Assembly: GCF_002933815.1 (NCBI RefSeq)
Contig: NZ_BEYR01000003.1
Coordinates: 310,001 to 374,000, forward strand
Reading direction: 5' to 3'
Length of the DNA: 64,000 bases
From: Sphingobacterium sp. HMA12
GTDB lineage: Bacteria; Bacteroidota; Bacteroidia; Sphingobacteriales; Sphingobacteriaceae
Shown here in pieces: positions 9,371-18,000 of the stretch; position 1 is the first letter of the stretch, and the number at the start of each line of letters is the position of its first letter. The notes under the pieces were generated by a model. The model saw only the letters and a program-made list of their open reading frames with translations, did no database searches and was not told the origin of the DNA. A program made the translations under genes and the position numbers.

Positions 9371-11268
9371 CTTTAGATAGCATATCAATCTTAAGGCAAT
9401 ATTGGGGCTTTGAATCATTTCGGCCATTGCAGGAAGAAATTATTCAATCGGTTATTTCTGGTAACGATACACTCGCTTTACTACCAACAGGAGGAGGGAA
9501 ATCCATTTGTTTTCAGGTGCCAGCTTTGATGATGGAGGGAATCTGCATTGTCGTGACACCGCTGATTGCCCTCATGAAAGATCAGGTCGCACATTTGAGG
9601 AAAAATGGTATTCAAGCCGTTGCCATTTATTCGGGGATGAAAAAGAGGGAAGTGGATATCACCCTGGACAATTGTGTCTATGGAAAAATAAAGTTTCTTT
9701 ACCTTTCGCCCGAACGATTGTACAGTGATCTTGTCCGGGAGCGGATCCGGTTTATGAACGTCAATCTATTTGCCATAGATGAAGCGCATTGTATTTCGCA
9801 ATGGGGCTATGATTTTAGACCTCCATATCTGGAGTTGATAAAACTGAAAGAGCTTCACGCTAAAGTACCATTTTTAGCCCTCACTGCAACCGCAACGGAA
9901 CGGGTGATCACCGATATCCAGCAAAAGTTAAATTTTCCGAAAGAAAATGTATTTGTCAAAAGTTTTCTTCGGGATAACTTAGCTTATATGGCTATCGAAG
10001 AAGAAGATAAAATGGGACGGATGGTGCGTATTATTCATAAGTTGGGGGGATCGGGTATCGTATATGTCAGGAATCGAAGGGAAACGCAGGAAATTGCGCG
10101 TATTCTAATCAATAATGGAATAGCATCAGATTATTATCATGCGGGGCTCTCAGGGCAGGAACGCGATCAAAAGCAAGACGCATGGATGACTAATGCTGTT
10201 CGTGTTATCGTTGCTACAAATGCGTTTGGAATGGGGATTGACAAGTCAGATGTACGTTTTGTTATTCACCTGGATCTGCCAGATTCGCTGGAAGCTTATT
10301 ATCAGGAAGCTGGTAGGGCGGGGCGGGATGGAAAAAAGGCATATCCTGTTATTCTTTATCAGCAGAATGATAAGAAAAAACTTGTTGACAACTTGCAGGC
10401 TAGTTTTCCCGATATACCTTTTATTCAGCAAACTTATCATTATCTGTGTAATCATTTTCAGGTGCCTTATGGAGCAGGTGAGGGGCTTACGCTGGATTTC
10501 GATGTGGTTACATTTGCCAAGAAATACCAACTGCCACTGGTACCTGTCATGAATGCAATGAAATTTTTGGAACGTGATGGTTGGCTAACATTGTCAGAAG
10601 CAGTAACAATACCTTCGCGTTTCAAATTTGAAATTGACAGTACGGAATTGTATAAAATCCAGGTACAATATGCAAAATATGATAAATTAATTAAAGCGAT
10701 TTTACGAACCTATGGCGGTGTCTTCGAAAATTATATCTTGATTAATGAATATGAGTTCGCCAATAAGCTCAATATTCCGTACGGTCGTGTCGTCGAGCTT
10801 TTAAAATCACTTGAAGCATTGGAGATTGCGAGTTATCTACCTTCTACTGATTCACCACAGCTGACATTTTTACAAAATCGCGTCGATTATAAGCATCTGC
10901 ATATTGACCATATATTTATTCGCGACCGTCACCGGGTGAAAGGGGAGGAGGTCAATGGAATGCTAGATTATCTTGAAAAAGCACATTGTCGTAGTCAGTC
11001 TCTATTGCTTTATTTTGGAGAGAAAAATGCGGGCTTTTGCCAGGTATGTGATTTGTGTTTAATACGCTTACACAAAGAAAATCAGCGGGCACAAATCAAG
11101 GAAGAGATAAAGAATAGCTTATTGACGGCACCAAAAAGGCTGCATGATCTGGTTGAAAGTTTAACTCTTGGAACCGAAAAACGAAGAATAGAGATTATCC
11201 GTGATCTACTTGACGCCGAAGTAATTCGTTTGGAGGAAAATCTCTATTCCTGGAATACCTTATTTTGA
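9367..11268 (+). CDS. recQ: ATP-dependent DNA helicase RecQ
   Basis: 3'-5' DNA helicase of 633 residues. Walker A is LPTGGGKSICF (Lys about 45), the Walker B/DEAH box is IDEAHCISQWGYDFRP (about 138-141), and QEAGRAGRDG holds the arginine finger. The RecQ zinc cluster is complete: C541, C558, C561 and C564 in the pattern CRSQ...CQVCDLC. A winged-helix RQC region precedes the cluster; the C-terminal tail is short and shows no clear HRDC domain. Its ATG overlaps the comEC stop, so it belongs to the same transcript as the HhH-barrel and comEC genes and may act on incoming or recombining DNA. The link to uptake is inferred from position only. Confidence 0.93.
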   Translation: MTLDSISILRQYWGFESFRPLQEEIIQSVISGNDTLALLPTGGGKSICFQVPALMMEGICIVVTPLIALMKDQVAHLRKNGIQAVAIYSGMKKREVDITLDNCVYGKIKFLYLSPERLYSDLVRERIRFMNVNLFAIDEAHCISQWGYDFRPPYLELIKLKELHAKVPFLALTATATERVITDIQQKLNFPKENVFVKSFLRDNLAYMAIEEEDKMGRMVRIIHKLGGSGIVYVRNRRETQEIARILINNGIASDYYHAGLSGQERDQKQDAWMTNAVRVIVATNAFGMGIDKSDVRFVIHLDLPDSLEAYYQEAGRAGRDGKKAYPVILYQQNDKKKLVDNLQASFPDIPFIQQTYHYLCNHFQVPYGAGEGLTLDFDVVTFAKKYQLPLVPVMNAMKFLERDGWLTLSEAVTIPSRFKFEIDSTELYKIQVQYAKYDKLIKAILRTYGGVFENYILINEYEFANKLNIPYGRVVELLKSLEALEIASYLPSTDSPQLTFLQNRVDYKHLHIDHIFIRDRHRVKGEEVNGMLDYLEKAHCRSQSLLLYFGEKNAGFCQVCDLCLIRLHKENQRAQIKEEIKNSLLTAPKRLHDLVESLTLGTEKRRIEIIRDLLDAEVIRLEENLYSWNTLF

Positions 11269-12108
11269 TTATTTTTCAATCGGAAGGTTGAGTTCTTCTC
11301 TGCCCCATTCAGACCATGAACCATCGTATACTCGAATATTGGTATGACCTGAAATATAGGATGCAAAAGCAAGTATAGCGGCTGTTATGCCTGAGCCGCA
11401 GGAGAATACATATTCATGGTCGACTGTTTTAAATTGATCAAATTGCTGCTCGAGTTCGTCAGCTTGTTTATAATAGATATCTTCAAGCAATTCTTCAAAA
11501 GGTAAGTTTTTGGAATGGGGGATATGACCGCCATTGAGTCCTTTTCTTGGTTCCGGTACTAAACCACTGAACCTTCCTTTACTTCTAGCATCAAAAATAG
11601 TGACGTCAGCGGCTCTATAATGTGCTAAAATATAGTCCTTGTCAGCATATAGATTTTTCTGAAAATGAGCTTTAAAATTTCCGGTTTTGCCCTGTTGTCT
11701 ATAACTGCCCGCGAGTTTATATTTATTTTTTTTCCACGCAGGAACTCCGCCATTCAAAATATACACCTGATCAAGTCCCATCACCTTAAACATCCACCAC
11801 GCACGTGGACTTGAATAGATTCCCCATCTATCATATAATACGACTGTACTCTTCTGATCAATACCCAAAGCTTGAACTTCTTTTTCAAAAACCCCTTCAG
11901 AGACTAAGGTATGCGGTAATTTCGATGCCTGGTCTGAAAATTTTCCTTCAATATCAAAAAATAGAGAATTCGGAAGCAATTCTAGTTTTGCATCTTTCAG
12001 GGATTGACCGACCTTATCTATGGTACAGTCTAGCAGGATGATAGTTCCATCTTGGATCAATGCCTCCTGAAGTTCGGATGGACTGATTAAGGCTGATTTG
12101 AATAACAT
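11269..12108 (-). CDS. Thiosulfate/3-mercaptopyruvate sulfurtransferase (tandem rhodanese)
   Basis: A 279-residue two-domain rhodanese. The catalytic loop in the second domain is CGSGITAA with Cys237, close to the CG[ST]GVTA type of 3-mercaptopyruvate sulfurtransferases rather than the CRKGVT loop of thiosulfate-type enzymes. Other family motifs include VLYDRWGIYSSPRAWWMFKVMG and YDGSWSEWG. The enzyme moves sulfur from mercaptopyruvate or thiosulfate to thiophilic acceptors. Its stop directly abuts the recQ stop (convergent, no gap). A promoter-like TTTG-N19-TAATTTTG lies 20 nt upstream of the ATG. Confidence 0.88.
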   Translation of the reverse strand: MLFKSALISPSELQEALIQDGTIILLDCTIDKVGQSLKDAKLELLPNSLFFDIEGKFSDQASKLPHTLVSEGVFEKEVQALGIDQKSTVVLYDRWGIYSSPRAWWMFKVMGLDQVYILNGGVPAWKKNKYKLAGSYRQQGKTGNFKAHFQKNLYADKDYILAHYRAADVTIFDARSKGRFSGLVPEPRKGLNGGHIPHSKNLPFEELLEDIYYKQADELEQQFDQFKTVDHEYVFSCGSGITAAILAFASYISGHTNIRVYDGSWSEWGREELNLPIEK

Positions 12109-12127
12109 AACAATGATCTTATAGATA

Positions 12128-12158
12128 CAAAATTACGAAGCAAACCTATAAAAACAAA
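12128..12158 (-). promoter_or_regulatory. Predicted promoter of the sulfurtransferase gene
   Basis: On the minus strand TTTG (12155-12158), a 19-nt spacer and TAATTTTG (12128-12135), 19 nt before the ATG at 12108. It sits immediately downstream of the rpsA terminator. Confidence 0.55.
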
Positions 12159-12188
12159 GAGGCTGTTCTTTTTGGAACAGCCTCTTTT
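12156..12188. terminator. rpsA terminator
   Basis: A 10-bp stem GAGGCTGTTC (12159-12168) / GAACAGCCTC (12175-12184), with a 6-nt loop and T/A tracts on both sides, lies 20 nt beyond the rpsA stop. It is usable on the minus strand. Confidence 0.75.
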
Positions 12189-12207
12189 TATGGATCGAAA
12201 ATACTAA

Positions 12208-14139
12208 TTACTTAGCGTTTTTGTCATTTTCCATTTGCTCTTTCAATTGAGCTAATACGTCTAAGTCGCCTAAAGTAGATTTTTCAACAGAATCTTTTAC
12301 TTTTTTAACAGCTGAAGACTCAGCTTTAGCGTCTTTTTTACGGTTGTTAGACTCTTCTTTGCGAGCTTCTTCTTTCTCTTCTTCCCAGATACGAGAGTGA
12401 GAAATTACCAAACGTTTGTTCTCTTTGTTGAACTCGATGATTTTGAATGAAGTTACTTCATCAACTTTCAATGAAGAACCGTCTTCTTTAACAGAGTGTT
12501 TAGAAGGACAGAAACCTTCAACACCATATTGTAAAGCTACGATATCACCTTTGTCACCAACTTTGATCACAGTACCTTCGTGGATAGAACCTTCAGTGAA
12601 GATTGTCTCGAAAGTATCCCAAGGATTTTCTTCCAATTGTTTGTGACCTAAAGATAATTTGCGGTTTTCTTCATCTAATTCTAAAACAACTACCTCTAAT
12701 GTTTCACCAACTTTAGTGAATTCGTTAGGGTGGTTGATTTTTTTAGACCAAGATAAATCAGAAATGTGGATCAAACCGTCGATACCTTCTTCTAACTCAA
12801 CAAATACACCGAAGTTAGTCATGTTTTTAACAACAGCTGTTTGTTTAGAACCTACAGGGTAACGTTCAGTGATGTTTTTCCAAGGATCTGGAGTCAATTG
12901 TTTGATACCCAAGCTCATTTTACGCTCATCACGATCTAATGTTAAGATCTGTGCTTCGATCTCGTCACCAACTTTTAAGAACTCTTGTGGAGAACGTAAG
13001 TTTTGAGACCAAGACATTTCAGAAACGTGGATCAAACCTTCAACACCTGGGATGATTTCTAAGAAAGCACCGTAATCAGCAACAGTTACAATTTTACCTT
13101 TAACTTTAGAACCAACTTCTAATGCTGTATCCAAAGATTCCCAAGGATGCTCAGATAATTGTTTCAAGCCTAAAGCGATACGTTTTTTCTCATCATCAAA
13201 GTCTAATACAACAACGTTGATTGTTTGATCTAACGCTAAGACTTCTTTTGGATGCTCGATACGACCCCAAGAGATATCTGTGATATGCAACAAACCGTCA
13301 ACACCACCTAAATCGATGAATACACCGAAGTCAGTGATATTTTTAACAGTTCCTTCTAATACTTGACCTTTTTCTAATTTAGCAACGATCTCAGATTTTT
13401 GGTTTTCTAAGTCGTTTTCAATTAACACTTTGTGTGATACGACAACGTTTTTGAATTCGTGGTTGATTTTAACAACTTTGAATTCCATTGTTTTACCTAC
13501 GTATACATCGTAGTCACGGATAGGTTTGATATCGATTTGAGATCCAGGTAAGAATGCTTCAACACCTTTGATGTCAACGATAAGACCACCTTTAGTACGG
13601 CTCTTAACGAAACCAGTAATGATCGCATCATTTTCCAATGCTTCATTGATAGCTTCCCAAGATTTTTGAGTTTTAGCACGTTTACGAGAAAGTACTAATT
13701 GACCGTTAGCATCTTCTTGAGATTCTACGAATACGTCAACTTTATCACCAATTTTTAATTCTGGTAAGTCACGGAATTCGGATAAAGAAACTAAACCGTC
13801 AGATTTGAAACCAACATTTAAGACAACGTCTTTGTTGTTGATAGAAACAACAGTACCTTCAATAATTTCACCTTGGTTAACTTGGTTGAAAGTATCTGCG
13901 TATTGTGCTTCAAGTTTAGCGCGTTCAGCATCGCTATAATTTCCGAAACCTTTGTCATTTGCATCCCAGTCGAATTCACCTTCTGGTGTGATCCAAGTGT
14001 TTGATTTGATTTCGTCGATTAAGTTTGAATCAGCTTCTGATTCAATTTTTTCAGTGTCTTTCACTACTTTAGTGTCAGCACCTTGTAGCTCTGCGTTTTT
14101 CGCTGCTAATTCTTTTTCTGCTTCTTGTTTTTTTGCCAT
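12208..14139 (-). CDS. rpsA: 30S ribosomal protein S1
   Basis: RNA-binding ribosomal protein S1, 643 residues. An acidic, low-complexity N-terminal extension of about 90 residues, typical of Bacteroidota S1, precedes six consecutive S1 (OB-fold) repeats; several begin with G-x-V or G-T-V and contain the GV-E-G-L-H-S motif (VDGLLHITDISW, VEGLIHVSEMSW, IDGLIHISDLSW). A charged Lys/Glu C-terminal tail follows. Codon use is strongly biased to a few codons, as expected for a highly expressed gene. The minus-strand ATG is preceded by AGGAG, 11 nt upstream, one of the few clear Shine-Dalgarno-like sequences in the window. Confidence 0.96.
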   Translation of the reverse strand: MAKKQEAEKELAAKNAELQGADTKVVKDTEKIESEADSNLIDEIKSNTWITPEGEFDWDANDKGFGNYSDAERAKLEAQYADTFNQVNQGEIIEGTVVSINNKDVVLNVGFKSDGLVSLSEFRDLPELKIGDKVDVFVESQEDANGQLVLSRKRAKTQKSWEAINEALENDAIITGFVKSRTKGGLIVDIKGVEAFLPGSQIDIKPIRDYDVYVGKTMEFKVVKINHEFKNVVVSHKVLIENDLENQKSEIVAKLEKGQVLEGTVKNITDFGVFIDLGGVDGLLHITDISWGRIEHPKEVLALDQTINVVVLDFDDEKKRIALGLKQLSEHPWESLDTALEVGSKVKGKIVTVADYGAFLEIIPGVEGLIHVSEMSWSQNLRSPQEFLKVGDEIEAQILTLDRDERKMSLGIKQLTPDPWKNITERYPVGSKQTAVVKNMTNFGVFVELEEGIDGLIHISDLSWSKKINHPNEFTKVGETLEVVVLELDEENRKLSLGHKQLEENPWDTFETIFTEGSIHEGTVIKVGDKGDIVALQYGVEGFCPSKHSVKEDGSSLKVDEVTSFKIIEFNKENKRLVISHSRIWEEEKEEARKEESNNRKKDAKAESSAVKKVKDSVEKSTLGDLDVLAQLKEQMENDKNAK

Positions 14140-14150
14140 TAATTAATTTT

Positions 14151-14173
14151 CTCCTTTTTCCTACGTTGTAGGA
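14151..14173 (-). promoter_or_regulatory. Leader hairpin and SD-like site of rpsA
   Basis: In the rpsA leader (minus strand) CTCCTAC is followed by AAC and GTAGGA, a hairpin with 6-bp stem (14159-14173). Just downstream is AGGAG (14151-14155). The CTCCT part of the hairpin could pair either with its own 3' arm or with AGGAG, so an open/closed switch for translation is conceivable. Confidence 0.4.
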
Positions 14174-14177
14174 GTTG

Positions 14178-14207
14178 CAAAGGTACAAAAAAACTTTTAA
14201 TGCAAAA
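14178..14207 (-). promoter_or_regulatory. Predicted rpsA promoter
   Basis: Minus strand TTTTG (14203-14207), a 17-nt spacer and TACCTTTG (14178-14185), a full match to TAnnTTTG. It predicts a leader of about 35 nt. Confidence 0.6.
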
Positions 14208-14384
14208 TTTTATTTTTCTTATTTTATTGAAAGACTTTCAGTTATACCCAAGTCTGGGAGCTTATCGGTTAATTTGGCCTCAGGACCTTCATGTGAGACC
14301 CTTTCATTCATCAGAATAGGAGGACTTTATGTCTCAATATAACTTGTAATTTTATAGGGATGTGCCTTTTGGATTTCCTGAAGA

Positions 14385-15353
14385 CTATTCGCTGTCTTTT
14401 TTAAAGGAATTGAAAATCCGGGGTTTGGCGATCACAATGGTTTGCTTAGACAGTGCAATGGCCGCATTTAGTTCATAACCCAACAATAAAATCAATGTAT
14501 TCAGGTAAATCCACAGCATGATCACAATCAGGGTTCCTATAGAACCGTATAATTTGTTGTAGGCGCCAAAATGATTAATGTAGAATGTAAAAATCGAGAA
14601 AGTTAAAATCGCCAATATGGTAGCCATGGAAGCTCCTGGACTGAATAATTTCCACCTGTTTGAAGTAGAGGGACCGAACTTATAGATACAGCTTACTGTA
14701 AAGAAATAAATGGCAAAAATAATGCTCCATCGCGCCAGCTTTAATAGCGTCGCCCACATACTGGATTTAATACCTGTTGTTTCTTTTAGATAGTCGATAG
14801 TCACCCCGGCAATAGTGAATATAGTCATGCCCACAGTAAGGGCAAAAATAATCAGGAATGCCAGTGTAAGCGCAATGAGCCTTTTCCTCAACCAAGGCCT
14901 TTTCTCCGTCATTAAGGATGCTTTATTGAAGGCATTCATTAAGGAGGCCATGCCATTTGTCGCAAAATATGCGGCGAACAAAAAACCGAAAGATAACAGC
15001 CCCCCATTTTGGTTTTTAATAATATCCTCCAAGGTGGTTTCGACTACAAGGAATGCGTTTTTGGGAATAACAACCGCCAGGAAATCCAGTAATTGTTCCT
15101 GAAAATTGTTGATCGGAATATAGGGAATTAACGTAAATAGAAAGATGATACCGGGAAATATGGCCAACAAGAAGCTATAAGACAATGATGAAGCCTTGCT
15201 TACGATTGAATCTCTGGAGAGTTCCTGAAAGAAAAACACCGCCACTGTATAAAGAGGAAGCGAACCGAACCCAGGCAAAACTACCCGTTTACTCCATTCG
15301 ATTAATCTAAAATAAGGTTCAAAATTTAATAGCCATTGGTGGAATTTCCCCAT
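14385..15353 (-). CDS. YihY/BrkB-family inner-membrane protein
   Basis: A 322-residue integral membrane protein with about six hydrophobic segments. It matches the YihY/virulence factor BrkB family: SKASSLSYSFLLAIFPGIIFLFTLIPYIP near the N-terminus (split here as SKASSLSYSFLLAIFPG), FAAYFATNGMASLMNAFNKA in the middle, and a C-terminal YGSIGTLIVIMLWIYL motif. The molecular function of the family is unresolved. It is the last gene of a unit with mltG and the thioesterase: its ATG follows the thioesterase stop by one base. Confidence 0.87.
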   Translation of the reverse strand: MGKFHQWLLNFEPYFRLIEWSKRVVLPGFGSLPLYTVAVFFFQELSRDSIVSKASSLSYSFLLAIFPGIIFLFTLIPYIPINNFQEQLLDFLAVVIPKNAFLVVETTLEDIIKNQNGGLLSFGFLFAAYFATNGMASLMNAFNKASLMTEKRPWLRKRLIALTLAFLIIFALTVGMTIFTIAGVTIDYLKETTGIKSSMWATLLKLARWSIIFAIYFFTVSCIYKFGPSTSNRWKLFSPGASMATILAILTFSIFTFYINHFGAYNKLYGSIGTLIVIMLWIYLNTLILLLGYELNAAIALSKQTIVIAKPRIFNSFKKDSE

Positions 15354-15354
15354 A

Positions 15355-15762
15355 TCAGTTAAAGTATTTACTCATCTTATCCAGAAAGATCTGCGGGGGC
15401 ATGCATGGTTTGTTTTTTTCCATATTGACAAATACCAATGTTGTTTCGCCTTGATTGAGTAATTCGCCACTTTCGTTGAACAGCTCGTATTCAAAAATAA
15501 TACGAACTGCCGGTTTCTTACGAATCGTTACCCGGATCGTTATCAGATCGTCATACTTACCCGGTTTGAGATATTTTGTTTTCATCTCTGTAACAGGGAG
15601 CATAACGCCCATTTCTTCCAGTTCTTTATAGGATATTCCTGTACTTCTCAGCATTTCCGTTCGTGCTATCTCATAAAATGCAGCATAATTGCCATAATAG
15701 ACATAGCCCATCTGGTCTGTTTCTGCATAGCGGACACGAATCTGATGATCAAATACAAACAT
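15355..15762 (-). CDS. Acyl-CoA thioesterase (YbgC/4-HBT hotdog family)
   Basis: A 135-residue single hotdog-fold thioesterase. The YbgC-type active-site motif is present near the N-terminus: VRYAETDQMGYVYYGNYAAFYE, with the catalytic Asp in AETDQMG. The family hydrolyses acyl-CoA or 4-hydroxybenzoyl-CoA type thioesters; the substrate cannot be named here. The start overlaps the mltG stop as TAATG, and the stop lies one base before the YihY-family ATG, so all three are cotranscribed. Confidence 0.88.
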   Translation of the reverse strand: MFVFDHQIRVRYAETDQMGYVYYGNYAAFYEIARTEMLRSTGISYKELEEMGVMLPVTEMKTKYLKPGKYDDLITIRVTIRKKPAVRIIFEYELFNESGELLNQGETTLVFVNMEKNKPCMPPQIFLDKMSKYFN

Positions 15763-16802
15763 TATTTTTTGATATTTCTTGCGTCTAAAGCTTGTTGGAA
15801 CTTGCGCGCATTGATTAGATGTTCTACTTCTGTTTTCGCAAAATTATGGTATCCGGAGAAATCATCTTTTGCACACATATAGATATAATCGTGTTGTTTA
15901 AAGTTTAGGACCGCATCAATAGCTGCAATACTTGGGATAGAAATGGGACCCGGGGGCAGGCCTCTATAGATATATGTATTATAAGGATTGTCCATTCTTA
16001 AATGTTTATTTAAGACCCTTCTGATCGTAAAATCATTATTCGCAAAGATTACTGTCGGATCGGCTTGTAGTAGCATTCCTTTTTTTAGGCGGTTTAAATA
16101 GAGTCCGGCAATCATAGGCATTTCGTCTTGATGCAATGCCTCGCCTTTGACAATGGAGGCTAATGTGCTGACCTGTTGTGGCGTTAAGTTAAGTGCTTTG
16201 GCTTTCGCAATACGATCGGTATTCCAGAATTTTTTCCATTCATCATCGAAACGCGCAATAACTTTTTCCGGACTTGTGTTCCAGTAAATTTCGTAAGTAT
16301 TTGGGATGAAGATTGAAATTAGATTTTCCTTGGTAAAGCCAAATTTTTGAGCGGTAGCTTCATCGTTCAATACCGCAATAAATTGTGCTGAATCTGCTTC
16401 AAAACTTTTGCCTAATAAGGCCGCCATATTTTCTTTTAGCCTGACATTTGCAAACCTGAATTTTACGGGTTCTTGATAACCACCTATTAAATTACCGATC
16501 AAACGTCGATTGTTCATTCCCGGAGTTAATAAATAACGGCCAGGTTTTACACTTTGTTCGTATTTTTTATATTGGGCGGCGCGTTCAAATGAAGCGATAT
16601 CATCCAGAAGACTAGAATCTTGAATTGATTTGAGCACATCCTCGTACTTTGCGCCTTCATGAATATAAAGGTATTTCTTTTCTCCAGAAACATTTGAGGC
16701 AAAAAAAGCCTTATAAAATGTCCATGCAAAATAACCTCCGATAACGATGACAATTAATGCAACAATTTTTAACCAACTTGGTATTCCTTTTTTATTTTCC
16801 AT
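15762..16802 (-). CDS. mltG: Endolytic murein transglycosylase MltG
   Basis: Membrane-anchored lytic transglycosylase that cleaves nascent glycan strands and sets their length. The protein has 346 residues: an N-terminal membrane anchor (about 11-32), a LysM-like region, then the YceG catalytic domain. The catalytic motif is SIVKGEALHQDEMPMIAGLYLNRL with Glu about 221, followed by LLQADPTVIFA and PYNTYIYRGLPPGPI, both hallmarks of the family. It is the first gene of the mltG-thioesterase-YihY unit. Confidence 0.93.
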   Translation of the reverse strand: MENKKGIPSWLKIVALIVIVIGGYFAWTFYKAFFASNVSGEKKYLYIHEGAKYEDVLKSIQDSSLLDDIASFERAAQYKKYEQSVKPGRYLLTPGMNNRRLIGNLIGGYQEPVKFRFANVRLKENMAALLGKSFEADSAQFIAVLNDEATAQKFGFTKENLISIFIPNTYEIYWNTSPEKVIARFDDEWKKFWNTDRIAKAKALNLTPQQVSTLASIVKGEALHQDEMPMIAGLYLNRLKKGMLLQADPTVIFANNDFTIRRVLNKHLRMDNPYNTYIYRGLPPGPISIPSIAAIDAVLNFKQHDYIYMCAKDDFSGYHNFAKTEVEHLINARKFQQALDARNIKK

Positions 16803-16897
16803 CAGAATGATTTTTTATATCAATAATGAAACTTTCGCATACATCCGAATCATTTTTATGCAAACAATCTGATGTTTGTAAAGGTTTCAAAATAATT

Positions 16898-17854
16898 TTA
16901 GAAGCCTAAACTATTACTTTTATTTTCCTTTTTCTGGCCTGCTGGAGGTGTTGTATTTGTCGCTTTGGCAGGAGGATTATTTGTTGTCGTTTTTGCCGGA
17001 ACAGCGGGTTTTGCTGCAGGGGGATTTACCGGTGTCGGATTTCCCTGTGGCTTAGGTGTCGTTGTCCCTCCCGGTGTACCAGTTGTAGATGTCGGTGCCG
17101 TTAATGAAAGAGTTACATCTATTTTAGCGCCTAAGCTCGTTAATCCTTTCTCTATGCCTGGAGATTGTACGCTGATCACGGCTGTTGTTGTATCAGTTAC
17201 ATTCGGATCGTAAGTCACCGTTCCCAGGCCAAGTCCGGCACCGGTAAGTGCAAATTTAGCCTCGTTCAGCGGAAGTCCGATCAAATTGGGAATTTCAACT
17301 TCATTTGCTCCAAGGCCATTTCCAAGGACAAGATCTATTCGTGAACCTTTCGGGATCATGCGCCCATTTCGAATGGACTGCCCCGCAAATTGGGCATCTA
17401 AAACAATATCTCTGGCGATATCTGCGACATAAGAGGTATCACCAATTTTAAGATTGTGATTTTTCAAAATAGCTGTTGCTTCAATCAGAGTTTTATCTTT
17501 GATATTCGGGAAAGAGACCTCCGGTGCTACTTGCGTGATAATTGTTAGATAAATTGTACGACCGGATTTCACGTGAAATCCTTGCTCAGGATCCTGTTCG
17601 ATCACCAAGCCCGGTTTGGCATCCATCTGGTAAACGGAGTCGATCTGATATTCTAGTCCCGCATCTTCAAGGGCTTGGATGGCTGCGTTGATATGGAGTC
17701 CCTTTATTTTGGGAACTGCAATGGATTCATCATGTTTAGTATATATTTTCAGCCCGACATATACCGCAAGAAATAAGCAGATTATCGCAACAAAAGCGGC
17801 AATGAGATTTTTTCTGAACGCGGGTGTCTGAAGATATTGTACGACTTTGGACAT
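16898..17854 (-). CDS. Membrane-anchored PASTA-domain protein
   Basis: A 318-residue protein with a short cytoplasmic N-terminus, one membrane helix (about residues 20-40), three PASTA repeats and a Pro/Thr/Ala-rich, low-complexity tail. The repeats begin at VPKIKGLHINAAIQALE, FPNIKDKTLIEATAIL and IPNLIGLPLNEAKFAL; each contains a central VIEQDP/VLDAQF/VISVQSPG-type strand. PASTA domains bind peptidoglycan fragments or beta-lactams in Ser/Thr kinases and PBPs, but no kinase or transpeptidase domain is attached here. The ATG at 17854 is preferred; an in-frame ATG at 17884 adds ten residues. It is divergent from ddl, which fits a cell-wall role. Confidence 0.83.
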   Translation of the reverse strand: MSKVVQYLQTPAFRKNLIAAFVAIICLFLAVYVGLKIYTKHDESIAVPKIKGLHINAAIQALEDAGLEYQIDSVYQMDAKPGLVIEQDPEQGFHVKSGRTIYLTIITQVAPEVSFPNIKDKTLIEATAILKNHNLKIGDTSYVADIARDIVLDAQFAGQSIRNGRMIPKGSRIDLVLGNGLGANEVEIPNLIGLPLNEAKFALTGAGLGLGTVTYDPNVTDTTTAVISVQSPGIEKGLTSLGAKIDVTLSLTAPTSTTGTPGGTTTPKPQGNPTPVNPPAAKPAVPAKTTTNNPPAKATNTTPPAGQKKENKSNSLGF

Positions 17855-17962
17855 TACTGTGTTTGATAAAAATGAATTCTGCATAGAACCGCAATATTAA
17901 AGCCAGTTTTGCAGAATGATTAAATAAAATTATTCCTCACAAAATTATTCGTTTTTCCGTGT

Positions 17963-17983
17963 ATAGCAAATTATATTTGCTAT
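17963..17983. promoter_or_regulatory. Palindrome overlapping the ddl -7 box
   Basis: A perfect 9-bp inverted repeat with a 3-nt centre (arms ATAGCAAAT and ATTTGCTAT) lies between the divergent PASTA and ddl genes. The TAnnTTTG match TATATTTG (17972-17979) sits inside the right half, 21 nt before the ddl ATG. This layout resembles an operator over a promoter, but AT-rich palindromes also arise by chance. Confidence 0.4.
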
Positions 17984-18000
17984 TCGAATCGCTAAAATTT

